From Acholoe squamosa (taxonomy: Eukaryota; Annelida; Polychaeta; Phyllodocida; Polynoidae): a stretch of DNA of 64,000 nucleotides. The translations under genes and the position numbers were made by a program. Position 1 is the first letter of the stretch, and every line of letters begins with the position of its first letter. The DNA is taken from positions 3,124,174-3,188,173 of the forward strand of contig OX439045.1 of NCBI GenBank assembly GCA_949317995.1, read 5' to 3'. The notes under the pieces were generated by a model that was not told where the DNA came from, did not search any database, and saw nothing but the letters and a program-made list of their open reading frames with translations. Of this stretch, positions 30,013 through 40,623 are shown piece by piece.

Positions 30013-30028
30013 TGGTGCCGTGACCAGT
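30013..30028 (+). other. Primer-binding site
   Basis: TGGTGCCGTGACCAGT one base after the LTR end; nearly the same as in the left-edge element. tRNA not identified. Confidence 0.8.
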
Positions 30029-30117
30029 TAATTCTGGTGTATAGCCCGGACGTTATAACGTCCAAACGGCTAGTACATGGGTAACTAGTTGCCCAGGAAA
30101 ATGGCAATGGATCATTA

Positions 30118-31170
30118 GTGATCCAAACCCATTCGAACTCCCAAGATGCAGAATCTGCATCTTGGAGAGATCCCGAACCTCACTATAATGATAGTGAGGA
30201 AAATCTACCAGACTCTGTACGACGTGAACAGTCCATACAGAGGCAGAGTAATTTGATAAGTCAACAATCACTTGTTGACGAATTGAGTAATTTGATGTTC
30301 GAAGTTGGTGGTAGTACTAACCCAGAACATCCGGCACCGATGCCAAAAAGGGTAACATTTGGAGAACTACCTTACAGATTACCCAGACCCGGGCTACCAA
30401 TATTTGATTACAGCGCTATAGACGGCGACTTAACCTATGCGGTACCGGAAGATGAAGAATTTAAACGACTGGATGTCCTGTTGTTAAATGAAACCTACGT
30501 AACTTTGAACGAGAATTTAAATACCTTGGTCAGAGCTAAAGATGAAGTATTCAATGAAAAACTTCAGTTGGAAGATGACTTGATCGGCATGCGGAACGAA
30601 TTCGAAGCCAGGAAGAGTGAATACATGAAGGAATTAGAAAGTGAAGAAATAAAACTTCAAGAAATGAGAAAGTCATTCAATAAAGAATATGACAATAGAC
30701 ACATTCGTATCCAGACATACACAGATACGAACGATCAACTAAGTCTTGATAAGGCAAATTACGAATCCGAAATATGCCACTATCAAAGCGAATTGGAGAA
30801 ATTGAAACTTCAGTGCAGTAAACAAGCTGAAGACAATGAAACCATCCGGGTTGGTATTATAGCTTACAATAAACAACTGGAGGAAGATAGACAGAAACTC
30901 ACGAATGAGCTTCAGGAATTGCAGACTACTGCAATAACCCTAGACAAATATGTAGAAGCCGCACAATTGACTATAGGAACTATAGATCCAACTGTGGTCT
31001 CTACAATGTTGGCGAAATCATCCCAAGATGCAACTCCAATCAGATATAACCCATTCGTCGTCGATGGGGCTGATAAGAATGTAACATCCGGTATCTATAA
31101 GAAACCGGATAACACCGCAGCTAGCGGAATGAGTGTCCAAAATAGTAATTGCCCTACAGGGAACTACTAA
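30118..31170 (+). CDS. Coiled-coil ORF at the gag 5' end
   Basis: 350 codons, open. After an acidic Ser/Asn-rich start the central part (about residues 115-290) is a long Glu/Lys/Gln-rich coiled coil (LQEMRKSFNKEYDNRHIRIQ, ANYESEICHYQSELEKLKLQ). It ends with a segment containing NVTSGIYKKPD. The left-edge element has the same layout, so the product is a lineage trait. It overlaps the next ORF in another frame; whether the two make one Gag or two proteins is not settled. Its role is probably particle assembly through oligomerisation (inference). Confidence 0.75.
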   Translation: MIQTHSNSQDAESASWRDPEPHYNDSEENLPDSVRREQSIQRQSNLISQQSLVDELSNLMFEVGGSTNPEHPAPMPKRVTFGELPYRLPRPGLPIFDYSAIDGDLTYAVPEDEEFKRLDVLLLNETYVTLNENLNTLVRAKDEVFNEKLQLEDDLIGMRNEFEARKSEYMKELESEEIKLQEMRKSFNKEYDNRHIRIQTYTDTNDQLSLDKANYESEICHYQSELEKLKLQCSKQAEDNETIRVGIIAYNKQLEEDRQKLTNELQELQTTAITLDKYVEAAQLTIGTIDPTVVSTMLAKSSQDATPIRYNPFVVDGADKNVTSGIYKKPDNTAASGMSVQNSNCPTGNY

Positions 31171-32956
31171 TAAAGGATCAACAGGTAATGTACCTACACC
31201 TACAGCTCCTATGCTTGATACCGTAGGTCCGGCACCCCCTATACCAGATTTGAGTCATAAAATTAGAGCGACTCACGTCAACGCGACTAGTGCATGTAAT
31301 AACACAACAGTAGCACAACCGAAAGCACCGGGACCACCGAGACATATGTTGACCCCCCCTTCATATTTCTCTCAACCCGGCCATAGTACACCAGCAGGCC
31401 CAAGATTGCCGAACCCGCCTTCAGGTCAAAGCAATGATCCTAATGGTGGACGTTTTCCCAGACTGATTCCACCACAACCAAATGTGACCGGTGGTATGTA
31501 CCAACCAAGATCGACTTACTACGGATATAGGCATAATTATAATCCGGCAGGAAGTAGTAATTACCAAAATGGTAATAACTACAATCAGGGATGGAATCAA
31601 AATAATTCCTATCCCAGGTATACATCTTCCGGAACATCTGGAAATGTAAATTATGGAGGTGGATACCCTGGTGGTGCTTCTGGGAACTACCCTAGCAGTG
31701 GTCCGCCTGGAGGTGATCCCCCGGGTGGCCCTGGTGGATCTGGATCCGGAGGATCAGGATCGGGAGGAGATGGCAGGAAGCCAAATAGGAGAACTTCCAT
31801 GCCTGCAGGGATGCAAACCATCTTTGATAGAAGCCAATGTAATCAAAACCTTGGCATTGACCTCTACCGAAAGGGAGCAGACGGCATGGAAGTCATGAAC
31901 TGGAGCATGCGAGAAGCAGATAGACTACGCGGATGTAATAATCCGGCACGTAGACAGGCACGGATACCCCCTCCATATGATTCTAATGATCCTTGGAAGG
32001 ATAGGTATCAAGCTTTTGTCGACGAAGTCAACTGTAGTGGTTGGACAAAAGAAGCTCTGCCTTATTTGATCTGTTGGTTGAATAAAGGTGGAAAAGTAGC
32101 CCTCAACCAATGGAGAGCAGCATACGGAATATACGGCACCTACGATCAACTGGTCGAATGTGCCGCGTACCTATTCGGGTCAATCGTTAGAGAGGATCCA
32201 TGGGTAAGCTTTAAGAAAAGAACACAGAAACCTAAAGAATCTCACAAGGTCTTTGGTTTGGAGCTACAGGACTTGCTATCGAAAGCACGTCCAAATTGCG
32301 CTCATGACGACGACTGCTATCTACAGGAATTGTTTATACGATTCTACAGTGGATTGCGGGATCCGGATCACAAACAAGTAGGTTGGGATTCTTGGAAGGA
32401 TGACACTTCCTTCAGTGACCTATTCATATCAATCGATGGACATGATATGAAGAAGAGATTGGTAGGTCTAGGACCTAACCCGGTAAGAGCAGCTCCATTG
32501 CAATATGGAGGTTCACCTGCTCCAGTATATGAAACTTCTCAATTAGCCCCGGTTGACTTACAGGAGGCTGATCAGGAAGACGAATATGTCTCGGATGAAA
32601 ATGGAGAATATATTGGAGCAGTCCAGGTAGCTGGAAAGTATTACCGACAGAAACGGTACAGGCAGGTACATTCGAGAGGGAGGGGAGGATCCGTTGCTAG
32701 TAAAACAGCTTCCGGACCGACCCAATCTGGTAATGCGACCTCTACGGCCAAGCCAACCATGGCAGCCACTGTTGCTCCGACTAATATGATGGAAACATTA
32801 ATAGCCGGATTAACAGAAGCTTTGAAGAGACCGAGGGTTGATAAATCTCAAAGGAGATGCTTCAGATGCCAGAAGCTGGGGCATTATGGTCCGGAATGTA
32901 TGGCCGAGAAACCTGTCCCTCGTAGACAGGAAGGTGTCTCTGGAATAAGTACATAG
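31133..32956 (+). CDS. gag: Gag with capsid-like domain and zinc knuckle
   Basis: 607 codons. A Pro/Gly/Asn/Tyr-rich low-complexity N-terminal half (GGSGSGGSGSGG) is followed by a helical capsid-like domain (about 280-440: FVDEVNCSGWTKEALPYLICW, then QWRAAYGIYGTYDQLVECAAYLFGSI). An acidic segment and an Arg-rich segment follow. The C-terminus has one CCHC knuckle, CFRCQKLGHYGPEC. In the family this protein forms the particle and binds element RNA. The stop is 23 bases before the pol ATG, and pol lies in a different frame. Confidence 0.88.
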   Translation: MSKIVIALQGTTNKGSTGNVPTPTAPMLDTVGPAPPIPDLSHKIRATHVNATSACNNTTVAQPKAPGPPRHMLTPPSYFSQPGHSTPAGPRLPNPPSGQSNDPNGGRFPRLIPPQPNVTGGMYQPRSTYYGYRHNYNPAGSSNYQNGNNYNQGWNQNNSYPRYTSSGTSGNVNYGGGYPGGASGNYPSSGPPGGDPPGGPGGSGSGGSGSGGDGRKPNRRTSMPAGMQTIFDRSQCNQNLGIDLYRKGADGMEVMNWSMREADRLRGCNNPARRQARIPPPYDSNDPWKDRYQAFVDEVNCSGWTKEALPYLICWLNKGGKVALNQWRAAYGIYGTYDQLVECAAYLFGSIVREDPWVSFKKRTQKPKESHKVFGLELQDLLSKARPNCAHDDDCYLQELFIRFYSGLRDPDHKQVGWDSWKDDTSFSDLFISIDGHDMKKRLVGLGPNPVRAAPLQYGGSPAPVYETSQLAPVDLQEADQEDEYVSDENGEYIGAVQVAGKYYRQKRYRQVHSRGRGGSVASKTASGPTQSGNATSTAKPTMAATVAPTNMMETLIAGLTEALKRPRVDKSQRRCFRCQKLGHYGPECMAEKPVPRRQEGVSGIST

Positions 32957-32979
32957 GAAAACTGAGGAGGGGTCCCCCG

Positions 32980-35900
32980 ATGGGCAAAGAAGGGGATCCC
33001 AGTGACAAATCTTGCCATGATATCACCATCCGTGATGATAGTTTGCATGTAGTAGCAAACTCGCCTAACACCGAGGTGGTTGTAGACACCCGGAAGGTTA
33101 GGGAAGCTGATATAACAGGTGCCCATGGAGCACAGGGGAAACCCGATATCAGTAACGAGGTAGGCGGCTATGAGTTAGCCAGGGTTGGTAGTGCCCACCT
33201 GCCCCCGGGTCATCCTTGTCTGGAATACCTGAAAGGATGTGGATCGACTCCAGGTGTGAACAATGACGTTCCGATCATCACGGACATGCCCTCTGTTCTA
33301 GACGGAAGGCGGTGGTATGTTTGCCTCACTGTTAATGGAAGATCTGCCGAATTTCTTATGGATACGGGTGCTAGCCACTCCTGTATCTCCAAGAGGTTCT
33401 ATGATCTTATCCCGGATGAACACAATACTCTCAAATCGGGAGGAAGTGCTCAAACGGCCGATGGCAGTACCTTGCAAACGTATGGTAGAACTTGTGTGAA
33501 ACTGCAATTGGATGGAATACATGACTATGTCATGAGCGCCACCGTTGCGGATATAGCAGATGAGGGGATACTCGGGTTGGATTTCGCATCCCTGTATGGA
33601 GTGGTGTTAGAGCCCCAATCAGGAGTGTTGAGTGTGAAATACCCATATCCTGTAAAGGTTAGGTGTGTACTGAGACAAGTGAGCAGTATGGCTAGTGTAG
33701 CACACACTGTGCGGATCCCTCCGGGAGTAGCCTGTGATGTGCTTGTAAGAAGTGATCCTGCAATGCGCAATAAGCCTGCAGTGGTAGAACCGGATGTAGC
33801 TACTCTGTCAAGCATCGGATTAATATCTGTAGACACTATAGTAGCAAATGCATCCTGGTCGGTATTACCTGTCTCCAATACTGGAAACACTACTATCTAC
33901 CTGAAAAAGGGACAAGTTTTTGGTAACGTGACCCTTTCGGAAACTGTAACGGATAGTAAGTTAAACTTACAGAAGGTAACAGGAAATGATGAAATTTCAG
34001 ATGACTTACTCAAGTTATATGAAGAAACTTCATTAGAAGATCCGGAACACCGGATAGAATTCTATGATATGCTCTGTCAGTATAAGACTGCCTTTGCCAA
34101 ACCTGGTGAAAAACTCGGTACGACAAATAAGGTAGTACACAAAATAGATACTGGAGATGCAGAACCCTTTAAGATACTGTATAGGCGGTTACCTTTAGCG
34201 AAAAAGAGAGTAGCTGAAGAGGAAATAAACAAGATGTTGGAGCAGGATGTAATAGTCCCATCCAATAGCCCATGGAGTAGTCCTGTATGTATGGTAACCA
34301 AGAAAGATGGTACTATACGCTTTTGCATAGACTACTGGAAGTTAAATGGAGTAACGAAAAAAAATTCGTATCCATTACCGAGAATAGACGAAACCATTGA
34401 CTCCTTAGGAGGAAACAGTTGGTTTTGTACCCTAGACTTGCAATCAGGATATTGGCAAGTGGGAATGAATCCATCGGATATGGAAAAGACTGCATTTTCG
34501 AGTCATATTGGACTATTCCAATATAACGTAATGCCGTTTGGTTTGTGCAATGCACCAGCAACATTTGAAGCAATGATGGAAACAATCCTAAGTAATTTAT
34601 TGTGGAAAAGATGTCTTGTATATCTTGACGATGTCATAGTCTTTGGAAAAACATTCGAAGAGTGTTCCAATAACCTCAAAATGGTATTAGAACGTATTAT
34701 TTCTAATGGTCTCAAATTAAAACCTAAGAAATGCCACATGTTCAGAAAGTCCATAAATTATTTGGGCCGCATCATTAGTGATGAAGGAATAAAAGCTGAT
34801 CCCGATAAAATCGAGTCAGTAACGAATTGGAATAGGCCTAAAACACCCAAAGAAGTGAGGTCCTTTTTAGGATTCTGTTCCTATTATAGGGAATTTATTC
34901 CGAATTATTCTAGAGTCAGTTACCCATTACAAGTAATAGCTAACTGGACTCCAGGAAGTACCAAGGAAAAATTTCCTTGGACGCATGAACAGGAATCTGC
35001 TTTTCAAAAGCTAAAAGACCTGTTCACGAGTACTCCAGTATTACAATATCCGAATGAAACGGATCATTTCATACTGGATACTGATGCTAGTAATGATAGC
35101 ATTGGTGCAGCTCTCTCACAAGTCCAAAATGGGAGAGAAGTACCTATTGCCTTTGCCAGCAACACACTGAGTAAAACTCAGCGCAATTACTGCAAAACCA
35201 AAAGAGAGTTGTTAGCAGTAGTCGTATATACCAAGAAGTTCAAACATTTTTTATGGGGAACGAACTTTACTTTACGTACGGATCACTCCTCTTTAAGATG
35301 GCTACTGAACTTCCGAGATGCTGAAGGAATGTTAGGTCGATGGCTAGCCCACTTATCCGAATATGGGCTTGAACATCACCAGATTCAGCATAGAGCCGGA
35401 GTTAAGCATTTGAATGCTGATGCTTTGTCTCGAATACCAATTCGGAAATGTGGTAATCTGGATTGTACTGATTGTGGAGCTCATAGGGCAGTGTTAGCAG
35501 GGATTCGAAGACCATTCGAACCCCTAGTTGCCAGTATACTGGATTGGTCTATGGATCACATACGACGTTTCCAGGAAGCTGACTCGATAACTGCACAGCT
35601 ACTGCAATTAGTACCAAAGGGTATATGTCCAGTTAGACCTGAGGTCTCTCTGGAAAATCGAGAAATGAGAAGGTTTCTTGCTCAATGGACCGAGCTTGAA
35701 GTCCGGAAAGGCGTGTTGTACCGTTGGAAGCCATGTAATAATGGTGAGAAAATCATGCAATTGGTGATACCACATGCAATGAGACATGACATTATGTATT
35801 TCTGTAATGGGCATCGGACCAGTGGTCATTTCGGAAGGAAGCGCTCATTAGCACGACTTTCCAAGAAATACTATTGGCCTGGCATGTCAAGAGACTTGCA

Positions 35901-36978
35901 AAGATGGGTAACCACTTGTCCGGATTGTTGTAAGAACAAACCCGGACCCGGTATGGGCAAGCTCCCACTATCCCAAGAACTTTTCCGAGTTAGATTCGCA
36001 AGAATCGGGGTAGATATCATTAGTGGATTTAATACAACCGCTAATGATAATACCTGTATGATGGTAGTGTGTGATTATTATACGAAATACACTAAAGTAT
36101 TTCCACTACCGGACCACAAAGCAGTTACTTGTGCCGAAGCTTTTGTAAAAGGTTGGGTACTAAGTTTCGGTGTACCATTAATGTTACACAGTGACCAGGG
36201 CAGAGAATTCGAATCAAATCTCTGGCAAGGCATGTGCGAATACTTAGCTATCTGCAAGACTAGAACCAATCCGTATAGGCCACAAAGCGATGGATTGGTG
36301 GAAAGGTTCAACAGAACCCTTATCCAGGTCCTAAAGTCACTTGTTAATGAACACATGGATGATTGGGACGAGCAATGTCATTTTGTGACACATGCTTACA
36401 ACAGTACGGTACATTCAAGTACTAACTGTACTCCGAATCTACTAGTTTTCGGAGAGGACCTAATAATGCCTGCAGACCTAGTATTTGGAGTTGTAGGAAT
36501 GGACCCGGAACTACCTTGTCATGTAGTTTTCGTCGAATGCTTAAGAGACAGGTTCAGAAAAGCATACGAGTCTGTCCGAATTGATCTGGAGAAAAGTGCC
36601 AGATGGCAGAAGGTTGGATATGATACTGATCTAAAACATCGGAAATTCCAATCCAGAGACAGAGTTCTAAGACTACATGAACCACTTAGACACATAAAAT
36701 TAGCGTCTAATTGGGACGGTCCTTTTACTGTAACACAAGTTATTAGTGATTGTACCATAATTATCAAATCAGACCTTGGTCGACTCTATAAGTCAAATGT
36801 GGCTAGATTAAGGAAATGGTCTGGGAGGGAGATCTCCACAGAAATGTATGGTGAAGGATTAGAAAAGATCTGGAACCAGAATCGTATAATAGACCAGGTA
36901 AAGAACACTACAGTGAAGAGGGGCCGAGGTAGGCCTAAGAAGTGTTCCGAATCAGTGCCAGCCACGCCAACCGATTAA
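32980..36978 (+). CDS. pol: Pol: protease, RT, RNase H, integrase with AT-hook tail
   Basis: 1,332 codons, one open frame from an ATG. Protease active site DTGAS at about residue 128. RT YLDD at 548-551. RNase H TDASN near 700 and RTDHSSLRWLL after it. Integrase zinc module (GHRTSGHFGRKRS to CPDC) at 35.80-35.94 kb. The catalytic core has D near 1012, D near 1072 (HSDQG) and E near 1108 (VERFN), the last two 35 residues apart as expected. The C-terminus holds KRGRGRPKK (36,916-36,942), a textbook AT-hook, instead of a chromodomain. A close relative is at 59.7 kb. AT-hooks bind the minor groove of AT-rich DNA, so the tail may steer integration or chromatin contact (inference). Confidence 0.97.
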   Translation: MGKEGDPSDKSCHDITIRDDSLHVVANSPNTEVVVDTRKVREADITGAHGAQGKPDISNEVGGYELARVGSAHLPPGHPCLEYLKGCGSTPGVNNDVPIITDMPSVLDGRRWYVCLTVNGRSAEFLMDTGASHSCISKRFYDLIPDEHNTLKSGGSAQTADGSTLQTYGRTCVKLQLDGIHDYVMSATVADIADEGILGLDFASLYGVVLEPQSGVLSVKYPYPVKVRCVLRQVSSMASVAHTVRIPPGVACDVLVRSDPAMRNKPAVVEPDVATLSSIGLISVDTIVANASWSVLPVSNTGNTTIYLKKGQVFGNVTLSETVTDSKLNLQKVTGNDEISDDLLKLYEETSLEDPEHRIEFYDMLCQYKTAFAKPGEKLGTTNKVVHKIDTGDAEPFKILYRRLPLAKKRVAEEEINKMLEQDVIVPSNSPWSSPVCMVTKKDGTIRFCIDYWKLNGVTKKNSYPLPRIDETIDSLGGNSWFCTLDLQSGYWQVGMNPSDMEKTAFSSHIGLFQYNVMPFGLCNAPATFEAMMETILSNLLWKRCLVYLDDVIVFGKTFEECSNNLKMVLERIISNGLKLKPKKCHMFRKSINYLGRIISDEGIKADPDKIESVTNWNRPKTPKEVRSFLGFCSYYREFIPNYSRVSYPLQVIANWTPGSTKEKFPWTHEQESAFQKLKDLFTSTPVLQYPNETDHFILDTDASNDSIGAALSQVQNGREVPIAFASNTLSKTQRNYCKTKRELLAVVVYTKKFKHFLWGTNFTLRTDHSSLRWLLNFRDAEGMLGRWLAHLSEYGLEHHQIQHRAGVKHLNADALSRIPIRKCGNLDCTDCGAHRAVLAGIRRPFEPLVASILDWSMDHIRRFQEADSITAQLLQLVPKGICPVRPEVSLENREMRRFLAQWTELEVRKGVLYRWKPCNNGEKIMQLVIPHAMRHDIMYFCNGHRTSGHFGRKRSLARLSKKYYWPGMSRDLQRWVTTCPDCCKNKPGPGMGKLPLSQELFRVRFARIGVDIISGFNTTANDNTCMMVVCDYYTKYTKVFPLPDHKAVTCAEAFVKGWVLSFGVPLMLHSDQGREFESNLWQGMCEYLAICKTRTNPYRPQSDGLVERFNRTLIQVLKSLVNEHMDDWDEQCHFVTHAYNSTVHSSTNCTPNLLVFGEDLIMPADLVFGVVGMDPELPCHVVFVECLRDRFRKAYESVRIDLEKSARWQKVGYDTDLKHRKFQSRDRVLRLHEPLRHIKLASNWDGPFTVTQVISDCTIIIKSDLGRLYKSNVARLRKWSGREISTEMYGEGLEKIWNQNRIIDQVKNTTVKRGRGRPKKCSESVPATPTD

Positions 36979-37485
36979 GCGTGGGGGAGTTAAAAAAGTC
37001 TCGGCAGGTGAAGACAAAAAGAAGAGGAAAGGTGTCTCGAAGGCCAAGAAACACCTAGAAAAGGCTCTTCAGACTGTCAGGTCCGAAAAGGAACTATCCA
37101 AGAAGGGATACGTTCGCCGCAGCCCTCGAATTGCCCAGAGGACTGCAGTGACCTAACCTGTATACACAACGAGTGTAATGTTTACATTTAGAGGAACGGA
37201 TGACTACTGACCCGAAAGGCAAATTTGTCGCCGCCGCATGATGTACCAATGGGTAGTGGACGGATAATCCGGTGGATTTGCTTGAGCTTTCCATAATCTC
37301 CACTTAAACCCCCAGACGAGTCATCGGCGTGAGCGATAATTACCTAAAAACAATCAGTTTGTTTATGTTCCGCTTGTAGCACGTGCGTTTCCGCATGAGG
37401 TCACCGTGTCCAGTCTCGGTTGACCTCTCGTGACCTCGCGAATTCCGCGGGGAAATGACGTCAAGAAAGCTGGCTTGTCGCCATA

Positions 37486-40400
37486 TTGTTTTTCGGTGAG
37501 ATTCGAGGCGGACGAGTGCGCTCCCCTCCTTGGATTTTTTGCCGTCTAGCAAACCCCTGGTGTGCCCTCAGAGTCTGTCTCTTAGTAGGCAGGCTCCGTC
37601 AGTGTCGGCCCCGGCGCCGTAAAAGCCAGAAAAAGGAGTATCTTGACTCCCGTGTTGATTCCCCAGTCATGGCTGAGGAATCCGTAGCTGCAGCCAAGCT
37701 ATCCGGTGACCCGGATAAGCTGACTCCGTCCGCAGAAGCTTTTCCGGAAGCTTTGTCTCCTGTAACACAGGAAGAGAGCGAGATGATGGAGGTGGAGGAA
37801 CCTGCCGATCGCTCGTTCGAGCAGAAGCTGGCTTCATTCTCGTTGAATGAGCCAGAGAAGATGTTGTCACCACTTCCGATTGAAGGAGCTGGAGACGCTG
37901 CGAATCCTGAAGCAGCAGCAACTGGGTCCGAGACTACACAAGTCGACGGCCCGAAGGACCAGTGGAAGCCAGCAGTGGTTGATCCATTCCCTGCAGAGTA
38001 TGACGGCCGGTACCTGTACGTCCATCCGGAGCTACAGGCACAGGTAACGAATCCAGACGGTACTCCTCACAAGTTGGACCCAAAGGTGAGAATGGCGATC
38101 GAAGGCGTTTTGGCCCCCGATCAGCTGGATAGGACGCCACCCGAATGGCTCCGAGACTGGCCGTGGTTCCAACGGGGACTCATGGTGGACATTGCCTTTC
38201 GACAGGTGGTGTACGAGGCAAACAGAGCCTTCCTGCTAGGAGCTTACGCTAAGCCGGATAGGTCTCTGTGGAATCTAACACAGACCAACATAGATTGGGT
38301 AGGCTGCGTCTCGGAACCCGAGGGGCAGACGTACCAACGTCCCTCTGCTACCCGGCCCCAGTACCGGACCATGAGGGAGTTCCGTGAAGCCGCTGCCAGT
38401 TTCGAACAGTAGGACGACGGTTATTACATAACCGAGGAAGAGTTAGTAGACGTGCAGAACAAGTCACTAACCGGCATGAACAGAGGTGCAGCCCTTTGGA
38501 CGGTTCTCATCCGTCGTATGACTGCTGAACAGGAGGCTCTGGAAGAGGCTAAGAGGGAAGCGGAAGTACCCACACCTCCTATCCCCGACCTGAAGCTTGC
38601 CACAAGAAGCGCAGCCTGTTCTGTAACAACCACCGGCAGTACTACCGAATCAACCACGGTAGAAGCATCGACCTCCAGTGAGTCCGGAACCAAAGACTCG
38701 GGAGACTGGAAGGTCAGCAAGAACAGGTGGTCCGCTGCTCGGAAGCTCAAGAATCTTCTGGATTCTGCTAGAGCCAACCCGCAAGCTAGCACCTCAGCCA
38801 CTGGTAGTACTGCCATGGAGGTTGTTTCCTCGGACGAGGAATCAGTGCATGAGTCCTCGGTTGAGTATGATGAGAAGGCCACTCCATCAACTCAAACCGA
38901 GGGAGAACGATGGGCCAACGCCAAATCCGGATTTAAAACCCGGATTCCGACGTGCTTCTCTGACTGCGCCTACGGAGTAAAGAAGGACGGATCTACCCTG
39001 TACGCCTGCCCGGACTCTGTTAATAAGAACAACGAGTCGGATGATGAAGATTGGATGCGTCTCTCGGACGAGGACCCCAATCTGAGCAAAGCCTATCGAA
39101 AGATGTGGCTTATGCTCAATCACACCGAAGGGTATTATACTTATACCCAGAGGCGCAAGCTGAGATGGGCACTTGAGAAGTGGTACGGTGACAACCAAAA
39201 GTCCTGCCCCTTCTCCATCTGCCAGGATGCGAGCGATGTTTCGGTCCGGACCTGGAGTACTCAAGCCCGGTTCCAGAGGCGTCTAGTAGAAGCCCATTTT
39301 CACCATCACCCGGTTTACATTTGTGATCCGAGTTATGGTAAGAAGGGCAAGAAGTGTACTACGAAGGTTCAATATAACCGACGTAGCGATCTGGCTAGAC
39401 ACCAGAAGAAGTGCCATGCGGAGGGATTAGATGGAGCTCGTAAACGTATTATGGAGCTCCATCAGTAACTCATGAAGGAGTTCGATAGCCTGAGCGAAGA
39501 TGCTTGGTCGAAGATCCGACCAAGGGACCAAGTCCTCTGCGAGGTTCCGAAGACCAAGGATTCGAAACTCCGCGCCAAGATTGTCCTGACTCCTGGAAAA
39601 GGAAAACTTGACATGCACGAGTCCCTCTGGCAGAAATGCGAGGAATCCGGTAAGGAGGGGAAGAGAGCTCGTGAGAGGAGCAGAAGAGACCAGAACCGTG
39701 GTGGTAACGGTAATGGTCAGACCACCACAGCTGCTAAAGCCAGGGTAGATGACCGCTCCAGGTCTCCCTTGGCACGCCACCCACATGAGCAGGTTCAGGG
39801 TACTCCTGTCTTTAAGAGGCCCGAATCTGGAGGATACGCAGGTGCTGTATCTAAGCCGGGGAAAGTTAACACCCGTAACTTTCCGTCCATGAACCAGGGA
39901 TCTGGACCCGAGAGCCAGACCTTGGTCGTTGGAAAGGGTGGTCGACTTGTCCCCAAGAAGAGCTCAGCACCTGCTGCCGCCGGATCCGCATCTGCTGCAG
40001 CCGCTCTACCAGTCAACTTCACCCATGAGCAGGTACAACTGTACATGCAAATGGGGATGAAACAGAAATCTGCACCCCCCACCTACTGTCTTCCAACAGC
40101 AGGAGTGTCCGGAAGCCCTACATCCGGAAGTGGCCCTCAGGCAGTGTCGACACCCCCCAAGGTTGTTGCACCACCTGCGAAACCAAAGGATGCCATTACC
40201 ATTAAAGCCGGTAATGCAGAAATTTGGTTTGAGAAGTCTCGCCAGGGGGAAGCGGATGTCTAAAAGGCCATCTACACCCACTGGGAGAAATGTGTTCGCA
40301 ACAGAGCGACTGACTTTCATCAGGGTCTTCTTAACGATACCCTGTTATGTATGAAGGAGGTAGCGGATGCCGAAAAGCAGCGCCTCGAGACCCTCATTCG

Positions 40401-40623
40401 GGACGATGTAAAGGCCCAGGAGGATGAAGCCTTAGCTGCCAAAGAACAGGCAGCTATGGACGTGCACGTTCTAGAGAAGCGTGTTAAGGAGGAGATTACC
40501 CTGAATACCAACTTAAACACTAAGTTTATGAGGGTATTCGGAGTCGATATCGATGAGTGGAACGGCACTCCCGAATCGGCTCTAGATCTTCTTAAGAAGA
40601 AGCATGCTAAGAAGTCCACCTAG
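37486..40623 (+). pseudogene. Third coding region downstream of pol, with about three breaks
   Basis: About 3 kb of clear coding composition in sense orientation, after pol. A likely start is the ATG at 37,668 (GTCATGG). The parts that can be seen are: an acidic N-terminus; a conserved-looking segment rich in Trp and Pro (WLRDWPWFQRG); Ser/Thr-rich sequence; a Cys/His module near 39.2-39.43 kb whose end (RRSDLARHQKKCH) looks like a C2H2 finger helix; an Arg/Ser and Lys-rich stretch; and a C-terminal coiled coil ending FMRVFGVDIDEW. There is no signal peptide or membrane span, so it is not an envelope gene. The same coiled coil and RVFGV ending are in the minus-strand element at 45.1-45.3 kb. 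The function is unknown; nucleic-acid binding is a guess from the finger and basic stretches. A host-derived gene carried by the element is possible. Confidence 0.75.
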
